Under the pieces are notes generated by a model. It saw only the letters and a list, made by a program, of their open reading frames with translations, was not told the origin of the DNA and did no database searches. Below, piece by piece: positions 1 to 9,345 of a DNA stretch of 45,528 nt; the stretch's first letter is position 1; each line of letters begins with the position of its first letter. The DNA is from an uncultured bacterium (GTDB lineage: Bacteria; Armatimonadota; Zipacnadia; Zipacnadales; Zipacnadaceae): NCBI GenBank assembly GCA_937928475.1, contig CALFVE010000080.1, positions 1-45,528 of the forward strand, given 5' to 3'. A program made the position numbers and the translations under genes.

Positions 1-1067
1 ACGATAAGGCGCTGCTCTCCTGGGTCTGTTTTCGAGGCTGGGCGGAAGCGCTGGAGTTCGAGCCGCACGAGGGCCAGCAGGTAGTCGCCCATGGCTCTAT
101 CTCCGTGTACGAGCCGCAGGGCAAGTACCAACTGCTGGTCACTTTCATGGTACCTGACGGCCTGGGGGAGCTGCACCAGCGCTTTGAGGCCCTGAAGGCG
201 CGCCTGCAGGCGGAAGGGCTGTTCGCGCCCGAGCGCAAACGCCGCCTGCCCCGCTTCCCCCGGACGATTGCTATCTGCACCTCGCCCACGGGGGCGGCGA
301 TTCGCGACTTGCTCAATATCCTCACGCGGCGCTATCCTCTGGCGCGCATTGTGGTGGTCCCCACCATCGTGCAGGGCGAGGCGGCCCCGGCGAGCATCGT
401 GAACTCCCTACAACGGGCGGCGGGAACCGGCGCCGACGTCATCATCGCCGGGCGTGGAGGTGGGTCTCTCGAAGACCTGTGGGCCTTTAATGAAGAGGTT
501 GTAGCGCGAGCCATCTTCGCCAGCCCGGTGCCGGTGGTGAGTGCGGTAGGCCATGAGACGGACGTGACGATCTCCGACCTGGTGGCGGATCTGCGCGCCC
601 CCACGCCCTCGGCAGCGGCGGAACTGGTGGTCCCCGACCGCCTGGAACTTCAGGCGCACCTGCGCTCACTGGGCAACCGGGCCCGTTCGGCCCTGCGGAG
701 CCTGGCCCGCCAGCGGCAGGTGCGGCTGGCCCGCTTGGAGCAGAACCCGGTGTTGGCGCGGCCGGCTACGCTGCTGGCGCCCTGGTGGCAGCGGGTTGAT
801 GAGGCCACCGAGCGGGCGGCAGAGGCGCTGAAGCGCCGGCTGGAGACCCACGGACACTCGCTGAAGCGTCTGGCTGCCAGCCTGCGGGCGCTCGACCCGC
901 GGCAGGTGTTGGAGCGCGGCTATGCTCTGGTGCACCGGGACCGCGACCGGGCACTGGTCAACAGAGTGGCGCTGGCTCCACCCGGCGAGGCGCTCACCAT
1001 CACCGTGCGGGATGGCGACATCCCCGCCCGCGTCCCCGGCGACACGGCGCAAGAGAGCCTGTTTTGA
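1..1067 (+). CDS. xseA: Exodeoxyribonuclease VII large subunit (5' end outside window)
   Basis: This is the large, catalytic subunit of exonuclease VII, which degrades single-stranded DNA in both directions to short oligonucleotides. The reading frame is open from base 3, so the gene starts upstream; 354 residues are visible. The first about 40 residues are the end of the N-terminal OB-fold (a VYEPQGKYQL strand). The catalytic domain follows, with the family motifs ICTSPTGAAIRDLLN, AGRGGGSLEDLWAFNEE, VSAVGHETD and ADLRAPTPSAAAE, then an Arg-rich helical region and the usual end motif VLERGYALV. A GTG at base 105 is internal and not the start. The small subunit gene xseB lies 0.6 kb downstream, separated by one small secreted-protein gene, so the usual xseA-xseB pair is interrupted. 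The family call is secure. Confidence 0.96.
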   Translation, partial: DKALLSWVCFRGWAEALEFEPHEGQQVVAHGSISVYEPQGKYQLLVTFMVPDGLGELHQRFEALKARLQAEGLFAPERKRRLPRFPRTIAICTSPTGAAIRDLLNILTRRYPLARIVVVPTIVQGEAAPASIVNSLQRAAGTGADVIIAGRGGGSLEDLWAFNEEVVARAIFASPVPVVSAVGHETDVTISDLVADLRAPTPSAAAELVVPDRLELQAHLRSLGNRARSALRSLARQRQVRLARLEQNPVLARPATLLAPWWQRVDEATERAAEALKRRLETHGHSLKRLAASLRALDPRQVLERGYALVHRDRDRALVNRVALAPPGEALTITVRDGDIPARVPGDTAQESLF

Positions 1068-1095
1068 GGACTGAGGGGCGAGGAGCGATGGACTG
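1068..1095. repeat. Degenerate heptamer array after xseA
   Basis: Starting at the base after the xseA stop codon there are four 7-bp units: GGACTGA, GGGGCGA, GGAGCGA and TGGACTG. It is the weakest of five intergenic 7-bp arrays in the window, but the first unit shares the RACT core of the others. No function is known. Confidence 0.5.
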
Positions 1096-1154
1096 ATGAA
1101 AGGAAGGCGGGCCTCCGACAGAGGAGAAAACACCGGACGGAGGGGTGCAGGAAC

Positions 1155-1643
1155 ATGCGTATGACGAAGCGAGCCGCTATCGCGCTGTTGTCGCTGGTTC
1201 TGGCCGTCGTTCCGCTGAGCGCGCAGGAGCCAGGAGCTGGCGCAGCCGAGGACTCCCCTGAGGTAGCCGCGGCCAAGGCGGCTCTCGGCAAGTTCTGGGA
1301 GGCGGTAGGGAAGGGGCAGCCGGCCTTGCTGAAAGAGCGCCTGGCGGAGAAGTTCCTTGTCGTTGAGGCGGCAGAAGGAGAATCGCCGCACCCCTCCTTT
1401 GAGGACCGAGCGGAGATCCTGAAGGAACTCGAGGAAGCAGCAGGCGAGCCTACAGACTTTGCAGATGTTAGCCCCATCCAAGTCACGGGCCAGCAAGGCC
1501 CCGGAGACCTCGTCATGGTGACCTTCCGCCTGGAACTGACCGCGGCCGACGACGAAGAACAGGTAGCGCCAGGGCCGTATTGGGCACTCATAGGGAAGCT
1601 CGAGGGCCAGTGGCGCATCATGGCCTTCACGATCCCGATGTGA
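1155..1643 (+). CDS. Small secreted protein, possible NTF2/SnoaL-like fold
   Basis: A 162-residue protein with a clear signal peptide: basic MRMTKR, then a hydrophobic core and a likely cleavage near PLSAQ (residues 20-24). The mature part starts with an acidic, Ala-rich linker. A segment of about 110 residues then has the pattern of NTF2/SnoaL-like or DUF4440-like domains: a first helix with FWEAVGKGQPALL, a middle stretch of hydrophobic strands (DLVMVTFRLEL), and a closing strand typical of these folds (GQWRIMAFTI). No catalytic residues can be assigned. It sits between xseA and xseB, 46 bases before the latter, and is probably cotranscribed, although nothing links its function to DNA repair. 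The fold assignment is a pattern-based inference. Confidence 0.75.
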   Translation: MRMTKRAAIALLSLVLAVVPLSAQEPGAGAAEDSPEVAAAKAALGKFWEAVGKGQPALLKERLAEKFLVVEAAEGESPHPSFEDRAEILKELEEAAGEPTDFADVSPIQVTGQQGPGDLVMVTFRLELTAADDEEQVAPGPYWALIGKLEGQWRIMAFTIPM

Positions 1644-1688
1644 GCGGCGGCGGGCCGCTGGCAGACTGGTCGAGGAAGAGGCGAGAGC

Positions 1689-1913
1689 ATGTCCGAGAAC
1701 CAAGGCCAACTCTCTTTCGAGGACGCCCTGACCCAACTGGAGGAGATCGTCGCCGAACTGGAGGGCGGCGGCCTGCCCCTGGAGCAGGCCCTGGAGAAAT
1801 TCGAGCAGGCCACGCGTCTAAAGAAGCAATGCGAGGAGCAACTCGCCCAGGCGGAGGCGAGAATTGAGGAGCTGACGGAAGAGTCAGACGAAGAGGAGCC
1901 TTCGGTTTCGTAG
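1689..1913 (+). CDS. xseB: Exodeoxyribonuclease VII small subunit
   Basis: A 74-residue protein with the full XseB pattern: LSFEDALTQLEEIVAELEGGGLPLEQALEKFEQATRLKKQCEEQL, two helices that form a hairpin and bind the coiled coil of XseA. Length is normal for the family (about 70-85). The acidic tail (TEESDEEEPS) is also common. The ATG is preceded by a purine-rich GAGGCGAGAGC stretch that can act as ribosome binding site. The gene precedes dxs by 70 bases, an arrangement (xseA-xseB-[ispA]-dxs) seen in many bacteria; ispA is absent here. Confidence 0.95.
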   Translation: MSENQGQLSFEDALTQLEEIVAELEGGGLPLEQALEKFEQATRLKKQCEEQLAQAEARIEELTEESDEEEPSVS

Positions 1914-1983
1914 CAGAGGCGCCTGGCGCTATGCCGGAAGGGTGACCCCCCGAGGCCCGTGAGGCGGTCATTGTCCACAGCCT

Positions 1984-3888
1984 GTGCCCAACTATCTCTC
2001 CACAATCAACTCTCCCGCCGACCTGAAAAGGCTTTCCCTTGAGCAGCTCAATGCTCTCGCTCGGGAGATCCGGGAGCGGATTATTGAGGTGACCTCCACC
2101 GCGGGCGGGCACCTGGCCTCCAACCTCGGCGTGGTGGAACTCACCATCGCCCTGCACCGCGTCTTTGATTCGCCCCGGGACAAGATCATCTGGGATGTGG
2201 GGCACCAGTCCTACGCTCACAAACTGCTCACCGGGCGCCGCGAGCAGTTCGGAACGATTCGTCAGGCCGGGGGGCTGTCCGGCTTTACCCGCCGCGAGGA
2301 GAGCGAGCACGATTTTTTTGGCGCCGGGCACGGGTCCACCTCCATCTCGGCGGCGCTGGGCTTTGCCACCGCGCGCGATCTGCGCGGCGGCAAGGAGCAC
2401 GTGGTGGCGGTTATCGGCGATGGGGCGCTCACCGGTGGCCTGGCCCTAGCCGCCCTCAACCAGGCGGGCCATGCCGGGCGCGACCTGATGGTGGTGCTCA
2501 ACGACAACGAGATGAGCATTGCCCGCAACGTGGGGGCGCTCTCGGCCTACCTCAGTTCTTTGCGGAGCGCAGTGGAGCCGCATGTGCGGCGGGCGCGTGC
2601 GGAGACGGCGCGCCTGCTTTCCCGCTGGCCGCTGGGGGACAGTGTCCTGGAGGCCCTGGACCGGTTCAAGGACGGCCTCAAGCACCTGGTGGTGCCGGGG
2701 ATGCTGTTCGAGGAACTCGGCTTCACCTATCTGGGGCCGATTGATGGGCACAACCTGGGCCAGTTGATCGAGATTCTGGAGAGCGCCAAGCGGCTCCCCG
2801 GACCGTTGCTGGTGCATGTGGTAACTCAGAAGGGCCGTGGCTACCGGCCGGCGGAGCGCGACCCTCGGCGTTTTCACGGCACGACGCCCTTTTCCGTGGA
2901 CAACGGGGAGACCGAAGTCTCGCCGACGGCGACCTTTGGGCAGGTCCTCGGCCAGACGCTGATCGAGATGGCCGAGCACGACCCCCGGGTGGTGGCGGTC
3001 TCGGCGGCGATGCTCGATGGCACCGGCCTGGCGGAGTTCAAGCGCCGCTTTCCCGACCGCTGCTTTGATGCGGGCATGGCCGAGGAACACGCGGTCTGTT
3101 ACGCCGCTGGCCTGGCGGCGGCAGGATTGCGGCCGGTGGTGGCAATTTACTCCACCTTCATGCAGCGGGCCTATGACCAGATCGTGCATGATGTGGCGCT
3201 GCAGGGCCTGCCGGTGGTGCTCTGCCTCGACCGGGCGGGCCTGGTAGGCGATGATGGTCCCACCCACCACGGGGCCTTTGATCTCAGTTACCTGCGGCAT
3301 ATTCCCCACCTAACCGTCATGGCCCCTGCCAGCGCGGGAGAACTGCGACGGATGCTGGGGACAGCGCTGTCGCTACCCGGGCCGGCGGCAATCCGCTACC
3401 CGCGTGGGCCGGCGCCGGAGGAGGCGCTTTCGGAGGGGCCGGCTGAGTGTAGCGAAACCAACCCGCCTGCGGTGGGGCAGGCCCGTGTCCTACGCGAGGG
3501 CACAGACTGCGCGCTGCTAGCGGTGGGGCCGCTAGTGTGGGCAGCGAAGGAGGCTGCCGCACGCCTGGCGGAGAATGATATCCAGTGCGCGGTGGTGGAT
3601 GCGCGCTTCATTAAGCCGCTGGACGAGGCGCTGCTGGAGCGGCTGGCTCGAGAAGTCGGACGGCTGGTGACAATTGAGGAGAACGCCCTCGCTGGAGGCT
3701 TCGGGGCGGCCGTGGCGGAGTTCCTGGAGGACCGGGGGCTGAGCGACTGCCGCCTGGCGCGATTGGGGTTGCCGGATCGGTTCGTGGAGCACGGCGAGCG
3801 TGCGGACCTGCTCGCTGGCCTCGGACTAGACGCCTCGGGGATCACAGCGGCGGTTCGACAGCTGCTCTTCCCCGCAGCGGGGCACTAG
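1984..3888 (+). CDS. dxs: 1-deoxy-D-xylulose-5-phosphate synthase
   Basis: DXS condenses pyruvate and glyceraldehyde 3-phosphate with thiamine diphosphate to make 1-deoxy-D-xylulose 5-phosphate, the first step of the MEP isoprenoid route. The 634 residues match the family length. The N-terminal TPP domain shows SSTAGGHLASNLG-like and DVGHQSYAHKLLTGR motifs and the GDG...N cofactor motif (GDGALTGGLALAALNQ to NDNEMSIARNVG, about residues 143-180). The central transketolase domain has the catalytic glutamate in GMAEEHAVCYAAGLA and the stretch DRAGLVGDDGPTHHGAFD. A C-terminal transketolase domain ends with LGLPDRFVEHG. The start is a GTG; the following PNYLSTINSPADLKRLS fits the usual DXS N-terminus. 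No good ribosome binding site precedes it. Probably in one unit with xseB. Confidence 0.97.
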   Translation: MPNYLSTINSPADLKRLSLEQLNALAREIRERIIEVTSTAGGHLASNLGVVELTIALHRVFDSPRDKIIWDVGHQSYAHKLLTGRREQFGTIRQAGGLSGFTRREESEHDFFGAGHGSTSISAALGFATARDLRGGKEHVVAVIGDGALTGGLALAALNQAGHAGRDLMVVLNDNEMSIARNVGALSAYLSSLRSAVEPHVRRARAETARLLSRWPLGDSVLEALDRFKDGLKHLVVPGMLFEELGFTYLGPIDGHNLGQLIEILESAKRLPGPLLVHVVTQKGRGYRPAERDPRRFHGTTPFSVDNGETEVSPTATFGQVLGQTLIEMAEHDPRVVAVSAAMLDGTGLAEFKRRFPDRCFDAGMAEEHAVCYAAGLAAAGLRPVVAIYSTFMQRAYDQIVHDVALQGLPVVLCLDRAGLVGDDGPTHHGAFDLSYLRHIPHLTVMAPASAGELRRMLGTALSLPGPAAIRYPRGPAPEEALSEGPAECSETNPPAVGQARVLREGTDCALLAVGPLVWAAKEAAARLAENDIQCAVVDARFIKPLDEALLERLAREVGRLVTIEENALAGGFGAAVAEFLEDRGLSDCRLARLGLPDRFVEHGERADLLAGLGLDASGITAAVRQLLFPAAGH

Positions 3889-3947
3889 CGAGAGTCGGGG
3901 TTTCGCTTGGGCTGCCTGCTGGCGAGAGCGCCACGCGCCTGGACAAG

Positions 3948-5015
3948 ATGCTGACACGACCGCAGCAATTCAGGCCGCTGATGCTGGTCGCGGGGCTGCT
4001 GCTGGTGGGCCTCGTCGGCGCGGCCGACTACTTCACGGGCGAGGAGCTGGACGTTGCTGTCTTTTATCTGCTGCCCATTCTCCTGGTCACCTGGCGGGTG
4101 GGCCAGGGCGCAGGCTACCTGTTCTGCTTGCTCAGCGCCGCCGACGGGCTAGTCTACGACTTGCTTCGTCCGCACCTCTCTCACCCGGCCATTCCGTATT
4201 GGAATGCGGCGGTGCGGTTTTCGGTCTTTGTGGTGGCGGCTTACGGCTTCGGCGCCTTGCATGCTGCCTACACCCGGCTGCGCGCCGCTGAGGCCATGCG
4301 CGATGATCTCACCAACATGCTGGTTCACGACTTGAAGAACCCGGTAGTGAGCGTTTCCATGGCGCTGGACCTTCTCCGCCGGCAGCAACAGGCCGGTGGG
4401 GCGGCGCTGACGGAAGGACGAGTTGCTGAACTGCTGCGCGTGGCGGCCGAGAGCAACGACCGGCTGCGTCGGCTGGTGGAGGACATCCTAGACGTGGCCA
4501 AGGCTGAGAATGACTGCATGCTGCTTAATCGAGCAGAGACCGATCTGGCGCAGGTGGTGCGCGCCGCGGTAGAAGAAGTCCGGCCTCGCGCGCAGCGCGC
4601 GGAGTTGACCTTGGAAGGCAAGTACCCCGAGGCGCCCTTGCTCTGTCTGTTGGACGCGGAGAAGATCCGGCGGGTAGTGGATAACCTGTTAGACAACGGT
4701 CTCAAGCACAGTCCGCCCGGCGGGCGGATCGAGGTGGCTGTGGCGCAGCAGGGGGCCGAGGCCCGAGTGACGGTGCGGGACGAAGGCCAGGGCATTCCGG
4801 AGCACCTGCACGGGCATATCTTCGAGAAGTACAGACAGGCCGAAGCCACGGGCGCCGGCCAGCGGGCCTCGGTAGGCCTGGGGCTGGCCTTCGCCAAGCT
4901 GGCGGTTGAATCACATGGGGGGCGCATCTGGGTGGAGAGCCGGGCCGGCAGTACCACTACCTTCGTCTTCACCCTCCCGCTGGCGAACCGCCCGGTGCCG
5001 GACATTGTTGAATAG
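3948..5015 (+). CDS. Membrane-bound sensor histidine kinase (orphan)
   Basis: A 355-residue histidine kinase. The first about 100 residues hold three to four hydrophobic segments (LMLVAGLLLVGLVGAA, VAVFYLLPILLVTW, AGYLFCLLSAADGLV, FSVFVVAAYGFGAL), so sensing is probably within the membrane. The dimerisation domain carries the H-box MLVHDLKNPV with the phosphorylated His at residue 127. The ATPase domain follows with N-box DNLLDNGLKHSP, G1 VRDEGQGIPE, F-box IFEKYRQ and G2 VGLGLAFAKLAVESHGGRIWV. No PAS or HAMP domain is seen between membrane and kinase parts. No response regulator lies nearby, so its partner is unknown. It follows dxs by 59 bases and precedes a secreted TPR protein. Confidence 0.93.
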   Translation: MLTRPQQFRPLMLVAGLLLVGLVGAADYFTGEELDVAVFYLLPILLVTWRVGQGAGYLFCLLSAADGLVYDLLRPHLSHPAIPYWNAAVRFSVFVVAAYGFGALHAAYTRLRAAEAMRDDLTNMLVHDLKNPVVSVSMALDLLRRQQQAGGAALTEGRVAELLRVAAESNDRLRRLVEDILDVAKAENDCMLLNRAETDLAQVVRAAVEEVRPRAQRAELTLEGKYPEAPLLCLLDAEKIRRVVDNLLDNGLKHSPPGGRIEVAVAQQGAEARVTVRDEGQGIPEHLHGHIFEKYRQAEATGAGQRASVGLGLAFAKLAVESHGGRIWVESRAGSTTTFVFTLPLANRPVPDIVE

Positions 5016-5121
5016 GATGGATAGGCTGCAGGACAGTGGGGTGACAACGTTCACGGATGATAGACGGCGGCGGCCGGCGTCCCCCTCAGTACTGCGACAA
5101 CACCCACTGGAGGCGAGAGAC

Positions 5122-6588
5122 GTGCACAGAACCCTTCTCGTGCTTGGCGTGGTCGTGGTAGCGGCCGCCCTATGGGCCGGGGCGCCTCAGGCTCAGGTTA
5201 CGCCGAGCCCCTTCGAGCAGGGCCTGGCCCTGTACGAGAAAGGCGACCTGGCCGGGGCGCTGGAGCAGTTCCAGGCGGCCCTGAAGGCGCAGCCGAAAGA
5301 GCCGGTCATCCTGGCCTGGTGCGGTACGGTGGCGCTGGCGCTGAACCGCATCCCGGAGGCCATCCGCTACCTGGAAGCGGCGATCAAAGAAGACCCCAAG
5401 TCCAAGGTATACCACAACAACCTGGGCAATGCCTACGCCGCCGCCGGGCAGAGGGACAAAGCGGAGGCTGCCTATCGGGCGGCGCTGGCGCTTGATCCCA
5501 AGTACTTCGACGCGCACTTCAACCTCGCCAACCTCAAGGCCGCGCAGGGCGACTATGTGGTGGCTTTTAATGAATACACCCGGGCGGCGGAGGTCAACCC
5601 CGACGACCCCGATGTACACCTCAACTTCGGCTATGCGCTCCACAAGGCGGGGATTATTGACAAGGCTATCCGGGAGTACAAGATCGCCGCGAAGTTGCAG
5701 CCGGAGCGAGTGGACACGCAATTGAGTCTCGCCGCACTGCTGCTGGAAAACAAACAGGACGCCGAGGCGGCGGAGGTCTACCGCCGGGTGCTGGAGGTGA
5801 CCGCCAACGATCCCCAGGCGCTCTTGGGGCTGGGTACCGCCTTGTACAACCTGGGCCGCTACGAAGAGGCGCAGACGGCTTTGGAGCAGGCGGCGGCGGC
5901 CCTGCCGACGAGTTTCGAGGCGCAGTACAACCTGGCCCTGGTTTACACGGCGCAGAAGAACTATCCAGCGGCTGAGGAGGCCTACGGTAGAGCCTTGGCG
6001 CTGCGACCGGGAAATGCCAACTGTCTGAACAACCTGGGCACGCTGCAGTTCGAGCAAGGCAACTACCAGGCAGCCATCGAAACCTTCCGCAAGGCGATCG
6101 CGGCCAACCCGCAGATGGAGTTGCCCTACCTCAACTTGGCACGGACGCTGAGCCGCGCCGGCGAGAAGGACCGGGCGCTGCAACAATGGATAACGGCGGC
6201 CGCCCAGTTCCCCAAGAGTGAGGCGGCGCACATGGGGCTGGCCGACGCCTACTACGACGCCGGCGATCGGGACCATGCCCTCCAGGAGTACTTGAAGGTG
6301 GTGGCGATCAACCCGCGCAACGCGGCTGCGCAGAACAACGTGGGCCTGATTTTCCTCGACCGCGACAAGCCGGCGGAGGCCCAGAAGTATTTCGAGGCGG
6401 CCATCGCGGCCAACCCCAACTTCGCGCCGGCGCTGAACAATCTGGGTGTCATCTACCAGTTGCGGGGTCAGGTCGAGAAGGCGCGTGCGCAGTATCAGAA
6501 GGCCTTGGCCGCCGATCCCAACTACGAGCCTGCGCAGAAGAATCTGGAGCAGTTGCAGGCGCCGACCACGGGCCGGGCCGTGGGCTAG
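5122..6588 (+). CDS. Secreted tetratricopeptide-repeat protein
   Basis: A 488-residue protein made almost entirely of TPR units. The start is taken at the GTG at 5122, which has a GGAGG about eight bases upstream and gives a proper signal peptide (MHRTLLVLGVVVVAAALW, cleavage near APQAQ). A longer upstream frame from 4906 would overlap the kinase gene by 110 bases and bury this signal sequence. From about residue 30 there are roughly 13 consecutive 34-residue units with the expected pattern (HNNLGNAYAAAGQRDKAEAAYRAALALDP and similar). Such proteins act as exported or periplasmic scaffolds for protein complexes; no enzymatic domain is present. The partner cannot be deduced, though the secretion ATPase and GspF genes elsewhere in the window are possible contexts. 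nadK follows after nine bases, suggesting cotranscription. Confidence 0.9.
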   Translation: MHRTLLVLGVVVVAAALWAGAPQAQVTPSPFEQGLALYEKGDLAGALEQFQAALKAQPKEPVILAWCGTVALALNRIPEAIRYLEAAIKEDPKSKVYHNNLGNAYAAAGQRDKAEAAYRAALALDPKYFDAHFNLANLKAAQGDYVVAFNEYTRAAEVNPDDPDVHLNFGYALHKAGIIDKAIREYKIAAKLQPERVDTQLSLAALLLENKQDAEAAEVYRRVLEVTANDPQALLGLGTALYNLGRYEEAQTALEQAAAALPTSFEAQYNLALVYTAQKNYPAAEEAYGRALALRPGNANCLNNLGTLQFEQGNYQAAIETFRKAIAANPQMELPYLNLARTLSRAGEKDRALQQWITAAAQFPKSEAAHMGLADAYYDAGDRDHALQEYLKVVAINPRNAAAQNNVGLIFLDRDKPAEAQKYFEAAIAANPNFAPALNNLGVIYQLRGQVEKARAQYQKALAADPNYEPAQKNLEQLQAPTTGRAVG

Positions 6589-6597
6589 GAGACAGTC

Positions 6598-7479
6598 ATG
6601 CCCCCCTCCCCCCGCCGAGTCGGGCTACTGACGGCGCTGCACAAGCCGCAGGCGCGGGAGCGGACCCAGGCCCTGGCGCAGGCTCTCCTGGCCGCGGGGG
6701 CGGAAGTGCTGGTGGACGACCGGCTGGCCGAACTAGGGCTGGCCGGCTGTGATCCCTGCCCCGCGAAAGAGCTCGCGAGCCGCAGTGACTTGCTCATCGC
6801 CATGGGCGGGGACGGCACTTTGCTAGCGGCCGCCCGAGTCACTGCTCCTGGGGGTGTCCCGGTGCTGGGGGTAGATCTGGGCGGCTTCGGGTTCCTGGCC
6901 GAGCAGGAGTTCGATCGGGTGCTGGCGGCGGTCTCCGTCTTGCTGGCCGGCGAATTTGAGATCGAGGAGCGGCTGATGCTCTCGGCGCGGGTGATGGCGG
7001 AGGGCGCGCGGCGGGCCGAGTTCTCGGGGCTCAACGACGCAGTGGTCAGCAAGTCCGACCCGGTGCGCTTGGTGCACCTGGACGTGTGGGTCAACGAGTC
7101 TTTCGTCACCCAATACCCCGCCGATGGGCTGATTGTCTGCACTCCCACCGGTTCTACAGCCTATAATCTTTCGGCTGGTGGCCCCTTAGTAGACCCTCAG
7201 GTCGAGTGCCTGGCGCTGACCCCGATCTGCGCACACAGCCTATACACTCGGCCGCTGGTGGTGCCGGCGACCGCGCAGGTGCGGCTGGCCCTGGCGCACG
7301 AGCGTAAGGCTTCGCCCCCGGTTACTCTGACGGTGGACGGGCAGGTCCACCGCGTGGTGGCTCCTGAAGAGCAGATCGTAATCACGGCCGCGCCTTTCCG
7401 CGCCCGTCTGGTTCGGCTGGGTGGAGTCGGTTTCTACGGTCGCCTCCGAGAGAAACTCCACTGGGGCGCGCAGAGGTAA
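6598..7479 (+). CDS. nadK: NAD kinase
   Basis: NAD kinase phosphorylates NAD to NADP, using ATP or polyphosphate, in the cytoplasm. The 293-residue protein has the diagnostic IAMGGDGTLLAAAR motif (about residues 63-76), the GFGFLAEQEF segment, the LND variant of the conserved NE/D motif (SGLNDAVVSK), and the DGLIVCTPTGSTAYNLSAGGPLVDP block. A C-terminal beta-sandwich ends in VGFYGRLREKLHWG. Length and order are normal. It starts nine bases after the TPR gene and is followed 70 bases later by recN, the familiar nadK-recN neighbourhood seen in many bacteria. Confidence 0.97.
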   Translation: MPPSPRRVGLLTALHKPQARERTQALAQALLAAGAEVLVDDRLAELGLAGCDPCPAKELASRSDLLIAMGGDGTLLAAARVTAPGGVPVLGVDLGGFGFLAEQEFDRVLAAVSVLLAGEFEIEERLMLSARVMAEGARRAEFSGLNDAVVSKSDPVRLVHLDVWVNESFVTQYPADGLIVCTPTGSTAYNLSAGGPLVDPQVECLALTPICAHSLYTRPLVVPATAQVRLALAHERKASPPVTLTVDGQVHRVVAPEEQIVITAAPFRARLVRLGGVGFYGRLREKLHWGAQR

Positions 7480-7549
7480 GGCGGCCCAACCGGCGGCTTT
7501 CCAGACTGTGCGTACGTGACACAGGCGCGTGAAGCCTGGGCTACCGATT

Positions 7550-9343
7550 ATGCTCCGCGAACTGTCCATCGAGAACTTCGCCCTAATCGAGAGCCTGCGC
7601 CTTCCCCTGGCGGAAGGCTTCACGGTGCTTACCGGCGAGACCGGCGCGGGCAAGTCCATCATCATTGATGCCCTCAGCGCCCTGCTGGGGGAGCATACCA
7701 CCGCCGAGGCCATCCGTGCTGGAGAGAAGCGCGCGCGGGTGGAAGGCGTCTTTGACGTCGCCGACCGTGCAGACTTGCAGGCCCTCCTGCAAGAGGCGGG
7801 CCTGGAGGCGGAGGATGGGTTGCTGCTGATGGCGCGGCAGATTGAGGAGGGCCGCAGTTACTACTACGTCGGTGGGCGAGCGGCTACCCGCAGCCTGGTC
7901 CGCGCCCTGGGCGAGCGGCTGGTGGATATCCACGGCCAGCACGAGCACCAGACGCTCATCCACGAAGTGAACCACCTCGATTTCCTGGACACCTTCGGCG
8001 GCTCCGCTCTGGCGCCGGCGAAGGCAGCCTGGGAGACGGCCTGGGAAGAGTACCAGCGCCTGCGGGAGGAGCGGGAGCGCCTGCTGGCGGCCGAGCGGGA
8101 CCGGGCGCAGCGGGTGGACCTGCTTTCCTTCCAGGTGCAGGAACTCACCGAAGCGGGTTTGGACCCGGAAACCGATGAGGCCTTGCCGCTGGAGCATCGG
8201 CGCCTTGCCCATGCCGAACGACTCCGGGAGGCGGTAGAAGAAGTCCTCCAGTGCCTGGAGGGCGACTGGGGGGAAAGCCGCGGTGCGGCGGAGACGACGG
8301 CCGCGGCCACGGCGGCCCTGCGGGCAGCGGCGAAGTTCGATGACACGCTCCTGCCACTGCTGGAGGAACTGGCCGCTGCCGAGAGCATGCTACGGGAGAC
8401 GGCCCGCAGCCTGCACGGCTACGCCGCCGGTCTGGAAGCCGACCCGCGCCGTCTCGCTCAGGTTGAGCAGCGCCTGGCCGTGCTGGATCGCCTACGCCGC
8501 AAATACGGCGACACGGTGGCCGAGATGATTGCCTACCGCGAGCGGGCCGAGCGGGAACTCGCCGAACTGCAGGGCCTCGACGACCGGCGGCAGGAGATCG
8601 AGGCGGAACTGAACTCCGCGCGGGAGACGGCGGGGCGGGCCGCCGAGGCGCTGTCGGCGGCCCGCCGCAAGCAAGCCAAAGCCCTGGAGAAGGCGATGAT
8701 TCAGGAGATTCGCCGTCTGGGCATGCAGCAGGGGCGCTTTGCGGTGGAGTTCGAGCGCGAGCCGGAGGCCGGCGGCCTGCCCGGCGCTGACGGGGAATGC
8801 TATGCGGCAGGCCCGCGCGGCGTGGATCGGGTGCGATTCTTGCTTTCCGCCAACGCCGGTGAGCCGCTGCGCCCGCTCTCGAACGTCGCCAGTGGCGGCG
8901 AACTCTCCCGGCTGATGCTGGCTTTCAAGTCGGTCTGCGCGCCGGCGACCCAGGTGTCCACGCTGGTCTTCGATGAGATTGATGTGGGCATCGGCGGGGT
9001 GACGGCGCATGCCGTGGCCGAGAAACTGGCGCAGGTCGGCGCCTCCGCGCAGGTGCTCTGCGTCACCCACCTGCCCCAGATCGCCAGCCTGGCCGACCGG
9101 CACGTCTACGTCAGCAAGGCGGTGCAGGGCAGCCGCACGGTGATCTCGGCCCGGACGCTGAACGAACAGGAAAGGGTGAGGGACCTGGCCCGCATGATGG
9201 GGGCGCGGGAGGGCCAGGAGAAAGCCCTGCGCCTCGCCGAGGAGATGTTAGCCCGGGCGCGGGAGGAGCGGGAAGCCTTGCGGGCCTCCTCCTGCGCACG
9301 CGCTGCGCACGACACCAGACCAGGCCTAGGTCAGGTGAAGTAA
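7550..9343 (+). CDS. recN: DNA repair protein RecN
   Basis: RecN is an SMC-like ATPase that tethers DNA ends during double-strand-break repair. The protein (597 residues from the ATG at 7550) begins with the canonical MLRELSIENFALIESLRL. Walker A is GETGAGKSIIIDA (about residues 31-43). Two long coiled-coil arms (about residues 155-225 and 310-390) are rich in Glu, Arg and Ala. The C-terminal half has the ABC signature SGGELSRLMLAFK, Walker B TLVFDEIDVGIGG and the H-loop CVTHLPQIA. A GTG seven codons upstream (7529) keeps the frame, but the family N-terminus favours 7550. The gene ends two bases before corA, and the corA ribosome binding site lies inside its last codons, so the two are probably coupled. 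Confidence 0.97.
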   Translation: MLRELSIENFALIESLRLPLAEGFTVLTGETGAGKSIIIDALSALLGEHTTAEAIRAGEKRARVEGVFDVADRADLQALLQEAGLEAEDGLLLMARQIEEGRSYYYVGGRAATRSLVRALGERLVDIHGQHEHQTLIHEVNHLDFLDTFGGSALAPAKAAWETAWEEYQRLREERERLLAAERDRAQRVDLLSFQVQELTEAGLDPETDEALPLEHRRLAHAERLREAVEEVLQCLEGDWGESRGAAETTAAATAALRAAAKFDDTLLPLLEELAAAESMLRETARSLHGYAAGLEADPRRLAQVEQRLAVLDRLRRKYGDTVAEMIAYRERAERELAELQGLDDRRQEIEAELNSARETAGRAAEALSAARRKQAKALEKAMIQEIRRLGMQQGRFAVEFEREPEAGGLPGADGECYAAGPRGVDRVRFLLSANAGEPLRPLSNVASGGELSRLMLAFKSVCAPATQVSTLVFDEIDVGIGGVTAHAVAEKLAQVGASAQVLCVTHLPQIASLADRHVYVSKAVQGSRTVISARTLNEQERVRDLARMMGAREGQEKALRLAEEMLARAREEREALRASSCARAAHDTRPGLGQVK

Positions 9344-9345
9344 AT

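Noticed and set aside
666..1736. Minus-strand frame of 356 codons opposite xseA and the small secreted protein
   Set aside because: It spans several plus-strand genes, has biased composition and no motif; a GC-skewed shadow.
4906..5121. Upstream extension of the TPR protein overlapping the histidine kinase
   Set aside because: It would hide a normal signal peptide and overlap the kinase by 110 bases; GTG 5122 has a good ribosome binding site.
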